Below are positions 10,633 through 19,365 of a DNA stretch of 64,000 bases, piece after piece. A program made the translations under genes and the position numbers. The DNA comes from Streptomyces sp. 71268 (lineage in GTDB: Bacteria > Actinomycetota > Actinomycetes > Streptomycetales > Streptomycetaceae): contig NZ_CP114200.1 of assembly GCF_029392895.1 (NCBI RefSeq), positions 5,586,501 through 5,650,500 on the forward strand, read 5' to 3'. Under the pieces are notes generated by a model. It did no database searches and was not told the origin of the DNA. It saw nothing but the letters and a program-made list of their open reading frames with translations. Every line of letters begins with the position of its first letter. The stretch's first letter is position 1.

Positions 10633-10950
10633 GTGTCGGAAGCCAGGACCCCTGCGCAGATCGAGGCTGATATTGCTCGCAGGCGGCAAGCGCTCGCTGT
10701 GACGCTCGATGAGATCGGCATCCGGGTGCACCCGAAGACGATCATCGGCGACGCCAAGGCGAAGGTGGCCGGGGCGGTGGACCGCACGGCCGGGCAGGCG
10801 TACGTGGCCGCCAACCGCGCGGTCACCGACCTGCGGGCCCAGTTCGTCACCGAGGACGGGGCGCCCCGGATGGAGCGCATCGTGCCGGTCGCGCTGGTGG
10901 CGGTCGCGGTGGTCGGCCTGCTGACGGCCTCGCGGCGCGACAAGCGCTAA
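10633..10950 (+). CDS. DUF3618-type small membrane protein
   Basis: A 105-residue protein starting at GTG 10633, seven bases after GGAGG at 10621-10625. It opens with the DUF3618 signature (RTPAQIEADIARRRQALAVT) and a charged helical middle. It ends in one membrane helix (VPVALVAVAVVGLLTA) with the basic tail SRRDKR. The family is widespread in actinobacteria and has no assigned function. It stands divergent from bcp. Confidence 0.85.
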   Translation: MSEARTPAQIEADIARRRQALAVTLDEIGIRVHPKTIIGDAKAKVAGAVDRTAGQAYVAANRAVTDLRAQFVTEDGAPRMERIVPVALVAVAVVGLLTASRRDKR

Positions 10951-11121
10951 CCGCCCGGGCGCGACCCGCCCCGGGCCGTGGCCCTCGCCGTGCGGCCGTG
11001 ACTTCGGCTCGGCGCGGGCCCCCGAGGTCGCGGGGCGGACGGCTGACGCCGGTTGGCGCGACGGCGACATACGGCCGACCCGTCGGCGTTCCGCCGTGCC
11101 CGGGCCAGGTACCTTCATGGC

Positions 11122-11463
11122 GTGAGTGCCAAGACGTCCCACGACAAGCTGCCCATCCGGATGCTGCATGACCGGGTGCTGGTCCGTACCGACATCCCGG
11201 AGGGTGAGCGCCGTTCCAGCGGCGGCATCGTCATTCCGGCCACCGCCGCTGTCGGCCGCCGCCTCGGCTGGGCCGAGGTGGTCGCGGTGGGCCAGAACGT
11301 ACGGACCGTGGAGCCGGGTGACCGGGTGCTGTACGACCCAGAGGACCGGGCCGAGGTGGAGGTGCGCGGCGTCGCGTACGTCCTGATGCGCGAGCGGGAC
11401 CTGCACGCGGTGGCCGCCGAGCGGCTGGAGGGGTCGGAGGACTCCACAGGTCTGTACCTGTAG
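11122..11463 (+). CDS. GroES-family co-chaperonin-like protein
   Basis: The protein has 113 residues from GTG 11122 (or more from an upstream in-frame start at 11053). The GroES fold is visible in LHDRVLVRTD, the mobile-loop-like ERRSSGGIVIPATA, GWAEVVAVGQNVRTVEPGDRVLY and the closing YVLMRERDLHAV. It stands alone, without groEL. This is typical of the second, divergent GroES paralogue in Streptomyces; the canonical groES is normally paired with groEL1. Whether it caps a chaperonin is not known. The start is uncertain. Confidence 0.8.
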   Translation: MSAKTSHDKLPIRMLHDRVLVRTDIPEGERRSSGGIVIPATAAVGRRLGWAEVVAVGQNVRTVEPGDRVLYDPEDRAEVEVRGVAYVLMRERDLHAVAAERLEGSEDSTGLYL

Positions 11464-11691
11464 CCGCGAGCCCGCACCGCCCGGCCTGTAGCCGCGAGCC
11501 CGTGCCGACAAGCCTGTGCGGCGAAGCTCGTGCCGCCGAGCCTATGCCGCCCCAGCCTGTGCCCCCGGTCCGTGTCGTGGGCCCTGCGGCCCGGGTCGTA
11601 GGGCCCGGATCGTTGCCTGGGACGGCCGCCGGGGCCGGGTGGTGGTCCGCGTCACCACCTCGCGCGCGGTGCCTTGCTAGGGTCGAGGCAT

Positions 11692-11732
11692 CCCGACGAG
11701 ACGCGCCGTACCGGGTCAGGCAAAGACGACGC
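11692..11732 (+). promoter_or_regulatory. guanidine-III (mini-ykkC-III) riboswitch
   Basis: This 41-nt stretch matches, from memory, the compact pseudoknot aptamer of guanidine-III riboswitches. It carries the near-invariant blocks CGACGAG, GCGCCGTACC, GGTCAGG and AAAGACG in order, and the differences from the Thermobifida aptamer include compensating changes (CCCG with CGGG). It lies 37 bp upstream of the start of an SMR exporter gene, the expected target. Binding of guanidinium should expose the ribosome site GGAGG at 11758-11762. Confidence 0.88.
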
Positions 11733-11769
11733 ACCCCTGTTGAAGCACGTGGTTCACGGAGGTGCCGTC

Positions 11770-12090
11770 ATGGCTTGGGTTCTGTTGATCGTCGCCGGCC
11801 TGCTGGAGGTGGGCTGGTCGATCGGGATGAAGTACACCGAGGGGTTCACCCGGCTGTGGCCGAGCGTGTTCACCGGCGCGGGGATCGTCACGAGCATGGT
11901 GCTGCTGGCGCAGGCCGCCAAGACGCTGCCGATCGGCACCGCCTACGGGGTGTGGGTCGGCATCGGCGCGGCCGGGGCCGCCGTGCTGGGCATGGTGGTG
12001 CTGAACGAGCCCGCCACCGCCGCCCGGATCTTCTTCGTGGTGCTGCTCCTCGTGGCGGTCGTCGGCCTCAAGGCGACGTCGGGCCACTGA
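11770..12090 (+). CDS. gdx: SMR-family guanidinium exporter (Gdx/SugE type)
   Basis: A 106-residue small multidrug resistance protein with four transmembrane helices and the essential membrane glutamate E13 (GLLEVGWSIGMKY). The SugE/Gdx branch is indicated by W16, LPIGTAYGVWVGIGAAGA and GMVVLNEP. Members of this branch work as dual-topology dimers that exchange guanidinium for protons. The substrate assignment is much strengthened by the guanidine-III riboswitch just upstream. ATG 11770 is preferred over in-frame starts upstream, which would overlap the riboswitch. A strong hairpin follows. Confidence 0.92.
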   Translation: MAWVLLIVAGLLEVGWSIGMKYTEGFTRLWPSVFTGAGIVTSMVLLAQAAKTLPIGTAYGVWVGIGAAGAAVLGMVVLNEPATAARIFFVVLLLVAVVGLKATSGH

Positions 12091-12178
12091 CGCCCGCGCG
12101 GCCCCGCGCCCCCGGCCCCGTGGCCTCCCGCGCCCCGGCCCGTGGCCTCCCGTGGCCGCCTCGCCCGTACGTACCAGC

Positions 12179-12213
12179 AGAACAGCCGCTCCCGATTCGG
12201 GAGCGGCTGTTCT
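12179..12213. terminator. bidirectional terminator between gdx and the PBP gene
   Basis: A perfect 16-bp inverted repeat (12179-12194 with 12198-12213) with a 3-nt loop. It sits between the convergent exporter and penicillin-binding protein genes. Confidence 0.8.
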
Positions 12214-12246
12214 GTCGTCGGGGCCGATCTGTCGTGGGGCGCTGAC

Positions 12247-15200
12247 CTAGAAGCCGTCTTCCGGGTCCGTGCCGAGGTCGGGCAGGGTGCCGCCCGGGTC
12301 GCCGCCACCGGGGCCGCCGGCTCCGCCGGGGTCGCCGGTCGCGCCACCGGGGTCGCCGGTCCCGCCCGGGTCACCGGTCGCGCCGCCCGGGTCGCCGCCG
12401 CCGGGGCCGCCGGCTCCGCCCGGGCCGCCTATGGCGCCACCCGGGTCACCGGTGGCGCCGCCGGACGGCGAGTCCGTCGGCGGGGTGAAGGTGGGCTCGG
12501 TGGGCAGGCCGGTGGCGGGCGGCGACGAGTCGTCGGATGGCGGGTCGCCGGGCTCGGTGGGCTCCTGCGAGTCCGGGGGCGTGGTGCCCTCGTCGGACGG
12601 CGTGTCGCCCTCGGTCGGCGCGTCGGTGGGGTCGCCCGTCGAGGGCAGCGACGGGTTGTCGGCGCCGTCCTCCAGTTCGAGGTCGAACTCGGTGGCCTTC
12701 TTGCCCTCCAGCGCCTTGCGCGTGTAGTCGGCCCAGATCTCGGCGGGGTAGCCGCCGCCGTTGATGCGCCGCAACCCCGTCGCGCCGTAGAGCGGCTTCT
12801 GCTCCCCGGTGTTGGAGTCCTGGCCCATCACCGCGACGACGGTGGCGAGGTCGGGCGTGTAGCCGGCGAACCAGGCGGCCTTGTCCTCCTCGGCGGTGCC
12901 GGTCTTGCCGGCCGCCGGGCGACCCGCGGCCTGTGCCTTGGTGCCGGTGCCGCCCGCGACCACGCTCCGCAGGATCGAGGTCGTGGTGTCGGCGGAGTCG
13001 CGCGCGACGGCCTGCTCGGGGGTGCGGTCCGGCAGGGTGACCTTGCCGCCGTCCTTGGTGATCTCGACCACCAGGGTGTGCGGGACGCGCTTGCCGTGGT
13101 TGGCGAGCGTGGCGTACGCCCCGGTCATGTCGAGGACGCTGGCGTGGGCGGTGCCGAGCGCGATGGACGGGCCGGCGAACATCTCCGGGGTCTTCTCGGG
13201 GACGCCGAGCTTGATGGCGGTGTCCTTGACCTTGTCCGGGCCGACGTCCTGGGCCATCTGCGCGTAGACCGAGTTGACCGAATTGTCGGTGGCGCCGGTG
13301 ACGTTGATCTGCCCGTAGTTGACGTCGTCCTCGTTGGCCGGCGCGTAGTTGGTGCCGCCGTTCGGGCCGATGACCTCGCGCTTGTTGCTGCCGTCGTACA
13401 CGGTGTTGGGGGTGATCCGCTGGCCGCCCTGGGTGACCGAGTCGTTCTCGACGGCCGAGGTGAAGACGAACGGCTTGAAGATCGAGCCGACCTGGTAGTC
13501 GCGCCGGGTGGCGTTGTTGACGTACTGCTTGGTGTAGTCGATGCCGCCGTAGAGGGCGACCACCTTGCCGTTGGCCGGGTCGATGGAGGCGCCGCCGGCG
13601 CGCACGTACTTGTCGACCTTGTTCGCCTTGCTGAGCTTGCTCATCAGGCGTTCGTCCATCGTCTCGACGAAGGCGTCTTGCTTCTTCCTGTCGATGGTGG
13701 TGGTGATGCGGTAGCCGCCGGCCGCCAGGTCCTGCTCGTCGATGATGTCGTTGGCGGTGATGTAGTTCTTGACCGCCTCGACGAGGTAGCCGCGCTGCCC
13801 GGACATGCTGGAGGTGGGCTTGGCGGGGTCGGGCGTGGGGAACTTCATGGCCTCGCGCTCGGACTTGTCGAGCCAGTCCTTCTCCACCATGCCGTCGAGC
13901 ACGTAGTTCCAACGGGCCAGCGCGCGCCCCTTGTTCTCGGGGTGCACGACGACGTCGTACGCGCTGGGCGCGTTGAGCAGGGTGGCCAGGTAGGCGCTCT
14001 CGGCGGTGTTCAGCTCGTCGGAGTCCTTGCCGTAGTACGCCTGGGCGGCGGACTGGATGCCATACGCGTTGCGCCCGAAGTAACTGGTGTTGAGGTAGCC
14101 CTCCAGGATGTCGTCCTTGCTCACCTCGCGATCGAGCTTGATCGCGATGAAGAACTCCTTGGCCTTACGGGTGACCGTCTGTTCCTGGTCCAGGTAGTAG
14201 TTCTTCACGTACTGCTGGGTGATGGTGGAACCGGACTGCTTGCCCTTGCCGGTCATGGTGTTCCAGGCGGCGCGGACCATGGCCGCAGGGTTGACCGCCG
14301 ACTCCGAGTGGAAGTCGCGGTCCTCGGCGGCGAGTACGGCGTTCTGGGTGTGCTTGGGCACGCTGCTCAGCGGCACGTTCTCGCGGTTGACGGTGCCCTC
14401 GCGGGCGAGTTGCGAGCCGTCGGAGTAGAGGTAGACGTTGCTCTGCGCGAGCGCGGCCTTGTTGGCGGCCGGGATGTCGACCAGCAGGTAGCCGGTGACG
14501 AGCGTGCCGCCGATGAGGACGAGCAGGAACAGGAACGCGCCGAGCACCACGCGCCAGGTGGGCACCAGGCGGCGCAGGCCGGTGCGCTTGGGGCGCTGCT
14601 TCTTGCCCTTCTTGCCTGCCTTGCCGGTCGCGTCGCCCCCGTCGGGGCGCTCGGGCCAGCCGTCCGCGGGGCTCGCGCCGGCGGGCGGGGTGGGCGGCTT
14701 GCCGCCGCCGGTACCGCCGGCGCCCGCGCCGCCCTTGCCGCCCGCGCCGGGGCCCTTGCCGATGGTGCCCGCGCCGGCGCTTCCCGTGGCGCCGGTCGCG
14801 CCCGGGCCGCCGCTGGCGCCCCCGGCGGCCATCGCCGCGCCCGCGCCGCCGGCCGCCGCGGCGCCACCCGCTGCCGCCGCGCCGCGACCCGGGCCGCGCC
14901 GTGCGCCGGGCGTGCCCGGGGTCGGGCGCAGGACGGCGGTCTCCTCGCCGCGAGCGGCGGTGTCGGGGCGGCCCGCGCCGGCCCAGCCCGCGTCGGGGCG
15001 TCCCGGGGTGGGGCGCAGTACGGCCGTCTGGTCGTCGCCGGGCCCGGTGACGTCGCGACGCGCCGTGGCGCCGCGCGCCCCGACGGCCCGGTTGCCGGCG
15101 GCCGGGGTGCCGGCGGCCGGGGTGCGGGGGCCGGATCCCTGGCGCGGCCCGGGCAGCCGACCGGTGTCCTCGCTCGGCGTGGGCCGCAGCACGGCGGTCT

Positions 15201-16065
15201 CCTCGGCGGCGCGGGCCGGGGGGACGTCCCGTACGTTCCGCGCTGCCCGCGCGTCACGTGGGCCTCCCGCCTTCCGTGGGCCTTCCGCGTCCCGTGCGTC
15301 CGGTGTGTCCCGTGCGCCCTGTGTGCCCCGTGTGTCCTGTGCGTCCCGGTCCGGGCGCGCCGTGGAGGGCGTGCCGGTGGGGCGCTTGCCGCGCGGGACG
15401 TCGGCGTCAGTGCTCTCGCGGGGGCGGCTCGTACGCTCACCGGTCATGCGCTCGCCGCGCTCGCCAGCCGTACGTTCACCCGCCGTACGCTCGCCGGCCG
15501 GGCGTTTGCCGTCGGCGCGCTCACCGCCAGGGCGTTCGCCGGCCTTACGTTCACCGGCCGGGCGCTCGCGGTCGGCCCGGCCTGCGCCGGCGCGTTCCGT
15601 GGTGCCGCCGCCGGGGGCGGAGGTCGCGCGGTCGGCGGGGCGGGCGCGGCCGGGGGTGGACGCGGATGCCGGGCGGTCCGCGCCGAGACCCTCGCCGAGG
15701 GTGGTGGGGCGGTTGCCACGGGGTGCGGGGGTGGGCTTGGTGTCGCCGGCCGGGCGGGTGGTGCCGCGCGGGGGGTGGGCCGGGTGGGGGGAGTCGGGGG
15801 TTCCGGTACGGGCGCCCCTGGGGGTGGCGCCGCCGGGGCCGGCCGGTGCGTGGCCGGGCCGCTGGCGACCGGTGTCCTGGTCGGTGCGTCGGGGGCCGGT
15901 GCCCTGTGGGGGAGCGCCGGCACCTCCTGGTCGTGCTGATGGCCGATCGGCGGTCGGGCCGCCGGCGGGCTGGGTGCCGCCACCACCGCGCTGAGCGCCG
16001 GGGTCGCTCCCCGCGGCGGCGGTGCCGTCGCCTTCGGCGCTGTGCTGCTGAGGCTCGTCGGTCAT
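12247..16065 (-). CDS. class A penicillin-binding protein with very long disordered N-terminus
   Basis: A bifunctional peptidoglycan synthase of 1272 residues, far longer than the usual 700-800. After about 500 disordered residues comes one membrane helix (about 510-530), then the GT51 glycosyltransferase with EDRDFHSE, GSTITQQYVKN and GYLNTSYFGRNAYG. The transpeptidase follows, with SIFK (about 863), SVN and KTGTAEED (about 1055). All catalytic motifs are intact. The disordered part is cytoplasmic and holds repeated AGER/GGER blocks and three TAVLRPTP motifs; the C-terminus is a Gly-Asp-Pro-rich tail outside the cell. The start MTDEPQQHS (16063-16065) is chosen over a 23-residue extension because of a GAGGAG ribosome site. 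Confidence 0.93.
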   Translation of the reverse strand: MTDEPQQHSAEGDGTAAAGSDPGAQRGGGGTQPAGGPTADRPSARPGGAGAPPQGTGPRRTDQDTGRQRPGHAPAGPGGATPRGARTGTPDSPHPAHPPRGTTRPAGDTKPTPAPRGNRPTTLGEGLGADRPASASTPGRARPADRATSAPGGGTTERAGAGRADRERPAGERKAGERPGGERADGKRPAGERTAGERTAGERGERMTGERTSRPRESTDADVPRGKRPTGTPSTARPDRDAQDTRGTQGARDTPDARDAEGPRKAGGPRDARAARNVRDVPPARAAEETAVLRPTPSEDTGRLPGPRQGSGPRTPAAGTPAAGNRAVGARGATARRDVTGPGDDQTAVLRPTPGRPDAGWAGAGRPDTAARGEETAVLRPTPGTPGARRGPGRGAAAAGGAAAAGGAGAAMAAGGASGGPGATGATGSAGAGTIGKGPGAGGKGGAGAGGTGGGKPPTPPAGASPADGWPERPDGGDATGKAGKKGKKQRPKRTGLRRLVPTWRVVLGAFLFLLVLIGGTLVTGYLLVDIPAANKAALAQSNVYLYSDGSQLAREGTVNRENVPLSSVPKHTQNAVLAAEDRDFHSESAVNPAAMVRAAWNTMTGKGKQSGSTITQQYVKNYYLDQEQTVTRKAKEFFIAIKLDREVSKDDILEGYLNTSYFGRNAYGIQSAAQAYYGKDSDELNTAESAYLATLLNAPSAYDVVVHPENKGRALARWNYVLDGMVEKDWLDKSEREAMKFPTPDPAKPTSSMSGQRGYLVEAVKNYITANDIIDEQDLAAGGYRITTTIDRKKQDAFVETMDERLMSKLSKANKVDKYVRAGGASIDPANGKVVALYGGIDYTKQYVNNATRRDYQVGSIFKPFVFTSAVENDSVTQGGQRITPNTVYDGSNKREVIGPNGGTNYAPANEDDVNYGQINVTGATDNSVNSVYAQMAQDVGPDKVKDTAIKLGVPEKTPEMFAGPSIALGTAHASVLDMTGAYATLANHGKRVPHTLVVEITKDGGKVTLPDRTPEQAVARDSADTTTSILRSVVAGGTGTKAQAAGRPAAGKTGTAEEDKAAWFAGYTPDLATVVAVMGQDSNTGEQKPLYGATGLRRINGGGYPAEIWADYTRKALEGKKATEFDLELEDGADNPSLPSTGDPTDAPTEGDTPSDEGTTPPDSQEPTEPGDPPSDDSSPPATGLPTEPTFTPPTDSPSGGATGDPGGAIGGPGGAGGPGGGDPGGATGDPGGTGDPGGATGDPGGAGGPGGGDPGGTLPDLGTDPEDGF

Positions 16066-16340
16066 GTGTGTAGGGACTCCTCGGCCGCCGCCCACGGTTC
16101 TGCCATGGTTCTGCCACGGCATAAATGCTGACATGTCGGGCGAATAGCGTCGTACGCCCCACTAGTCACTGTCGCATCATGCGTTCCGCGCGGCGGAGGC
16201 GGCGCGCACCTGTGACAGCTCTGTGATCGGCCAACTGGCCTGGGCAACTCACCCCACAGGGTGAATAATGCCTGGCTCGCCGCCCAACTGTCGCTCTAGG
16301 CTCGTGGACTTTGGTGCCGAGGGCCGGGGAGGGATGGAAG

Positions 16341-17141
16341 GTGCGGCTGCACATGGCCGTCATCGCGAGTGGTTTCCGACGCTACGCGACCTACTGGGCG
16401 GCCACGGCCGCCGGGGTGTTCACCAACACCGTCTTCGGCTTCATCGTCGCGTACACGTACATCGCGCTGTGGAACCAGCGCCCGCAGTTGGGCGGCTACG
16501 ACCTGGAGCAGGCCGTCACCTTCGTCTGGCTCGGGCAGGCGCTGCTGGCCGCGTCGGCGCTGCTGGGGGGCGGTTTTCACGAGGAGTTGCAGGAGCGCAT
16601 CCGGTCCGGGGACGTGGCCATCGACCTGTACCGGCCGGTGGACCTGCAACTGTGGTGGCTGGCCGGCGATCTGGGCCGGGCCTCGTTCCACCTGCTGGGC
16701 CGCGGCATCGTGCCGCTGCTCGTCGGATCGCTGGTCTTCGAGCTGGCGCTCCCCACCTCGCCGTTGACCTGGCTGTACTTCCTGGCCGCGGTGGCCCTCG
16801 GGGTCCTGGTCAGCTTCGCCATCCGCTACCTGGTCGCCCTGTCCGCGTTCTGGCTGCTCGACGGGTCCGGGCTCAACATGATCAGCCTCGTGCTGTCGCT
16901 GTTCTTCTCCGGCATGATCCTGCCGCTCAACGTCTTCCCCGGGGCGCTGGGCGACCTGGCCGCCGTGCTGCCCTGGTCGGCGATCCTCCAGGTCCCCGCG
17001 GACGTGCTGCTCGGCGAGCACCAGGGCACCGGCCTCGTCACGGCCTTCGCCTTCCAGGCCGGTTGGGCCGTGGTGCTGCTGGCCGCGGGGCGCGCCCTGC
17101 AGTCCGTGGCGACCCGGAAGGTGGTGGTCCAGGGTGGCTGA
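16341..17141 (+). CDS. ABC-2-type exporter permease (first of two)
   Basis: A membrane protein of about 266 residues with six hydrophobic segments. It belongs to the paired permease family (DUF990-like) that works with a separate ATPase. Landmarks are FRRYATYWAAT near the start, FVWLGQALLAAS and the late LPLNVFPGALGDLAAVLPWSAI. GTG 16341, after GGGGAGGG, gives VRLHMAVIASGF; ATG 16353 is an alternative. It overlaps the next permease by 8 bp, and the ATPase follows at 18319, so the three form one operon. Such systems export drugs or lipids; the substrate here is unknown. Confidence 0.82.
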   Translation: MRLHMAVIASGFRRYATYWAATAAGVFTNTVFGFIVAYTYIALWNQRPQLGGYDLEQAVTFVWLGQALLAASALLGGGFHEELQERIRSGDVAIDLYRPVDLQLWWLAGDLGRASFHLLGRGIVPLLVGSLVFELALPTSPLTWLYFLAAVALGVLVSFAIRYLVALSAFWLLDGSGLNMISLVLSLFFSGMILPLNVFPGALGDLAAVLPWSAILQVPADVLLGEHQGTGLVTAFAFQAGWAVVLLAAGRALQSVATRKVVVQGG

Positions 17142-18096
17142 GGCACGGGCCGACGACGACGTACGGGCGCGTCCGCCGAAGCAGACGTCGGAGCAGACGC
17201 CGGCGCGGGCGACGGCGCGGGAGCGCCGGGAGGCGTGGGGGTACGAGGAGGCGGTGGCCGGGCGGGGGTTGCGGGCCTACCGGGGGCTGCGCGCGTACCA
17301 GGGCGTACGGGGGTACTTCCTGATCGTGGGGATGTGGGTGCGCTCGACGATGGCGTACCGCACCTCGTTCGTCATCATGACGCTGGGCAACCTCGTCGTG
17401 ACCGCGCTCGACTTCGCCGTGATCGCGCTGATGTTCAGCCACGTGGACGTGCTCGGCGGGTTCGGCCTGGCCGAGGTGACGTTCCTCTACGGCACCAGCA
17501 GTACCGCCTTCGGCATCACCGACCTGCTGTTCGGCAGCACCGAGCGGATCGGGCGGCGGGTGCGGGACGGGACGATGGACACCCTTCTGGTGCGCCCGGT
17601 GCCGGTGCTCGCGCAGGTGGCGGCGGACCGGTTCGCGCTGCGCCGGATGGGGCGGATCGTGCAGGGCGTCGTCCTGCTCGGCTGGTCGCTCGCGCACCTG
17701 GACGTGGACTGGACCTGGGACCGGGTGCTGCTGCTGCCGGTGATGCTGGTGAGCGGCGCGGCCATCTTCGCGTCCCTGTTCGTGGCGGGCGCGGCCTTTC
17801 AGTTCTGGGCCAGCGACGCCGCCGAGGTGCAGAGTTCGTTCACGTACGGCGGTACGACGCTGCTCCAGTACCCGCCCACGGTCTTCACCACGGAGGTGCT
17901 GCGGGCGGTCGTCTTCGTCATCCCGCTCGCCTTCGTCAACTGGCTCCCCGCGCTGCACATCCTGGACCGCCCACAGCCGGTCGGCCTGCCGGGCTGGGTG
18001 GGCTTCGGCGCGCCGCTGGTCGCGGTGGCCTGCTGCGCGCTCGCCGGGCTGGCCTGGGGCGCGGGGCTGCGGGCCTACCGCAGCACGGGCAGTTGA
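17134..18096 (+). CDS. ABC-2-type exporter permease (second of two)
   Basis: A 320-residue partner of the preceding permease, translated from a GTG that overlaps its stop region. The first 60 residues are charged and cytoplasmic. Six membrane segments follow, with FLYGTSSTAFGITDLLFGS, RVRDGTMDTLLVRPVPVLAQ and FVIPLAFVNWLPALHILD. These are characteristic of the second subunit in this family. It should form a heterodimer with the first permease, driven by the ATPase at 18319. Confidence 0.85.
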   Translation: MAEARADDDVRARPPKQTSEQTPARATARERREAWGYEEAVAGRGLRAYRGLRAYQGVRGYFLIVGMWVRSTMAYRTSFVIMTLGNLVVTALDFAVIALMFSHVDVLGGFGLAEVTFLYGTSSTAFGITDLLFGSTERIGRRVRDGTMDTLLVRPVPVLAQVAADRFALRRMGRIVQGVVLLGWSLAHLDVDWTWDRVLLLPVMLVSGAAIFASLFVAGAAFQFWASDAAEVQSSFTYGGTTLLQYPPTVFTTEVLRAVVFVIPLAFVNWLPALHILDRPQPVGLPGWVGFGAPLVAVACCALAGLAWGAGLRAYRSTGS

Positions 18097-18318
18097 GCGC
18101 CCCGCGACGGGCGCGGGCGGTTCGGCGGGAGCACGCGGCCGGCGGGCGCGGGCGTGCGGGCGTACGGAGCGGGGGTGTGAGGCGGACGGCGGGCCTCGGC
18201 GGGTGGGCGTGCGCCGGGGCGCGGGCGAGCGGGTGCGCGAGCGGTTGCGGTGGGTGTAGGGGACACATGACCTCGGGGCGGCAGTGTGCCGGGGCGAGCA
18301 GGAGAGGGGTACGAGGCG

Positions 18319-19293
18319 ATGACGGCGGACGACGCCGCGTTCATCGAGGTCGACGAGGTGGAGAAGGTCTTCACGGTGCGGCGGCGGGCCGGCTGGGTGC
18401 GGCGCGAGCGGCGCGAGGTGCGGGCCGTGGACGGGATCAGCTTCCGGGTGCCACGCGGGGAGATGGTGGGCTACATCGGGCCCAACGGCGCGGGCAAGTC
18501 CACCACCATCAAGATGCTCACCGGCATCCTGGTGCCCAGCGGCGGGAAGCTGCGGGTCGCGGGCATCGACCCGGCCGCGGACCGCACCCGGTTGGCCCGC
18601 CGGATGGGCGTGGTCTTCGGGCAGCGCACCACGCTGTGGTGGGACCTGCCGCTGCGCGACTCGTACGCGCTGGTGCGGCGGATGTACCGGATTCCGGACG
18701 ACCGCTACCGGGTCAACCTGGAGCGGTGCGTGGAACTGCTCGACCTCGCCGAGCTGTTGGAGGCGCCGGTGCGTCAGCTCTCGCTCGGGCAGCGGATGCG
18801 CGGCGACATCGCGGCGGCGCTGCTGCATGACCCGGAGGTGCTCTACCTGGACGAGCCCACCATCGGGCTCGACGTGATCAGCAAGGCCAAGGTGCGCGAG
18901 TTCCTGCGCGAGGTGAACGCCGAGCAGGGGACGACCGTGCTGCTGACCACGCACGACCTGACCGACATCGAGCAGTTGTGCCGGCGCGTGATGGTGATCG
19001 ACCACGGGCGGGTCATGTACGACGGCGGGTTGGAGGGGCTGCACGCCGTGGGGGAGAGCGAACGCACCCTCGTGGTGGACCTGGAGCGCGAACTCCCGCC
19101 CATCACGGGCATTCCGGGGGCGCGCACGGTCCGGGTCGAGGGGCCGCGCCAGTGGCTGGCGTTCCCGGCCACCGCCAGCGCCGCCCCCGTCGTCTCCGCC
19201 GTCGCGGCGGCGTACCCGCTGGTCGACCTCTCGGTGCGGGAACCGGACATCGAGGACGTGATCGCCAAGATGTACGCCGAGCGCGCCGGCTAG
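18319..19293 (+). CDS. ABC exporter ATP-binding protein
   Basis: A 324-residue ATPase with a complete nucleotide-binding domain: Walker A GPNGAGKST, Q-loop FGQRTTLWWDL, signature LSLGQRMRGD, Walker B VLYLDEPTIGLD and switch histidine in LLTTHDL. The signature LSLGQ instead of LSGGQ, and the basic insert after the first strand, are typical of ATPases that pair with DUF990-like permeases. ATG 18319 is chosen over GTG or ATG codons upstream. It lies 222 bp after the permease pair, and that gap is GC-rich with no gene seen. Confidence 0.9.
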   Translation: MTADDAAFIEVDEVEKVFTVRRRAGWVRRERREVRAVDGISFRVPRGEMVGYIGPNGAGKSTTIKMLTGILVPSGGKLRVAGIDPAADRTRLARRMGVVFGQRTTLWWDLPLRDSYALVRRMYRIPDDRYRVNLERCVELLDLAELLEAPVRQLSLGQRMRGDIAAALLHDPEVLYLDEPTIGLDVISKAKVREFLREVNAEQGTTVLLTTHDLTDIEQLCRRVMVIDHGRVMYDGGLEGLHAVGESERTLVVDLERELPPITGIPGARTVRVEGPRQWLAFPATASAAPVVSAVAAAYPLVDLSVREPDIEDVIAKMYAERAG

Positions 19294-19365
19294 GGCGTCC
19301 ACCCGCCTCGGGGTCGCCCGGAAGTGGGCGGGCCTCGCACGCGCGTGCCCGCGTAGGCTGTTCGT

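Noticed and set aside
12260..12470. CRISPR-like repeat array at the PBP 3' end
   Set aside because: The repeats are short, in-frame glycine/proline codons without spacers; they encode the low-complexity tail.
12142..15939. A 1265-codon plus-strand frame opposite the penicillin-binding protein
   Set aside because: Its Gly/Val/Arg-rich sequence is the mirror of the PBP codons; the PBP strand has all catalytic motifs.
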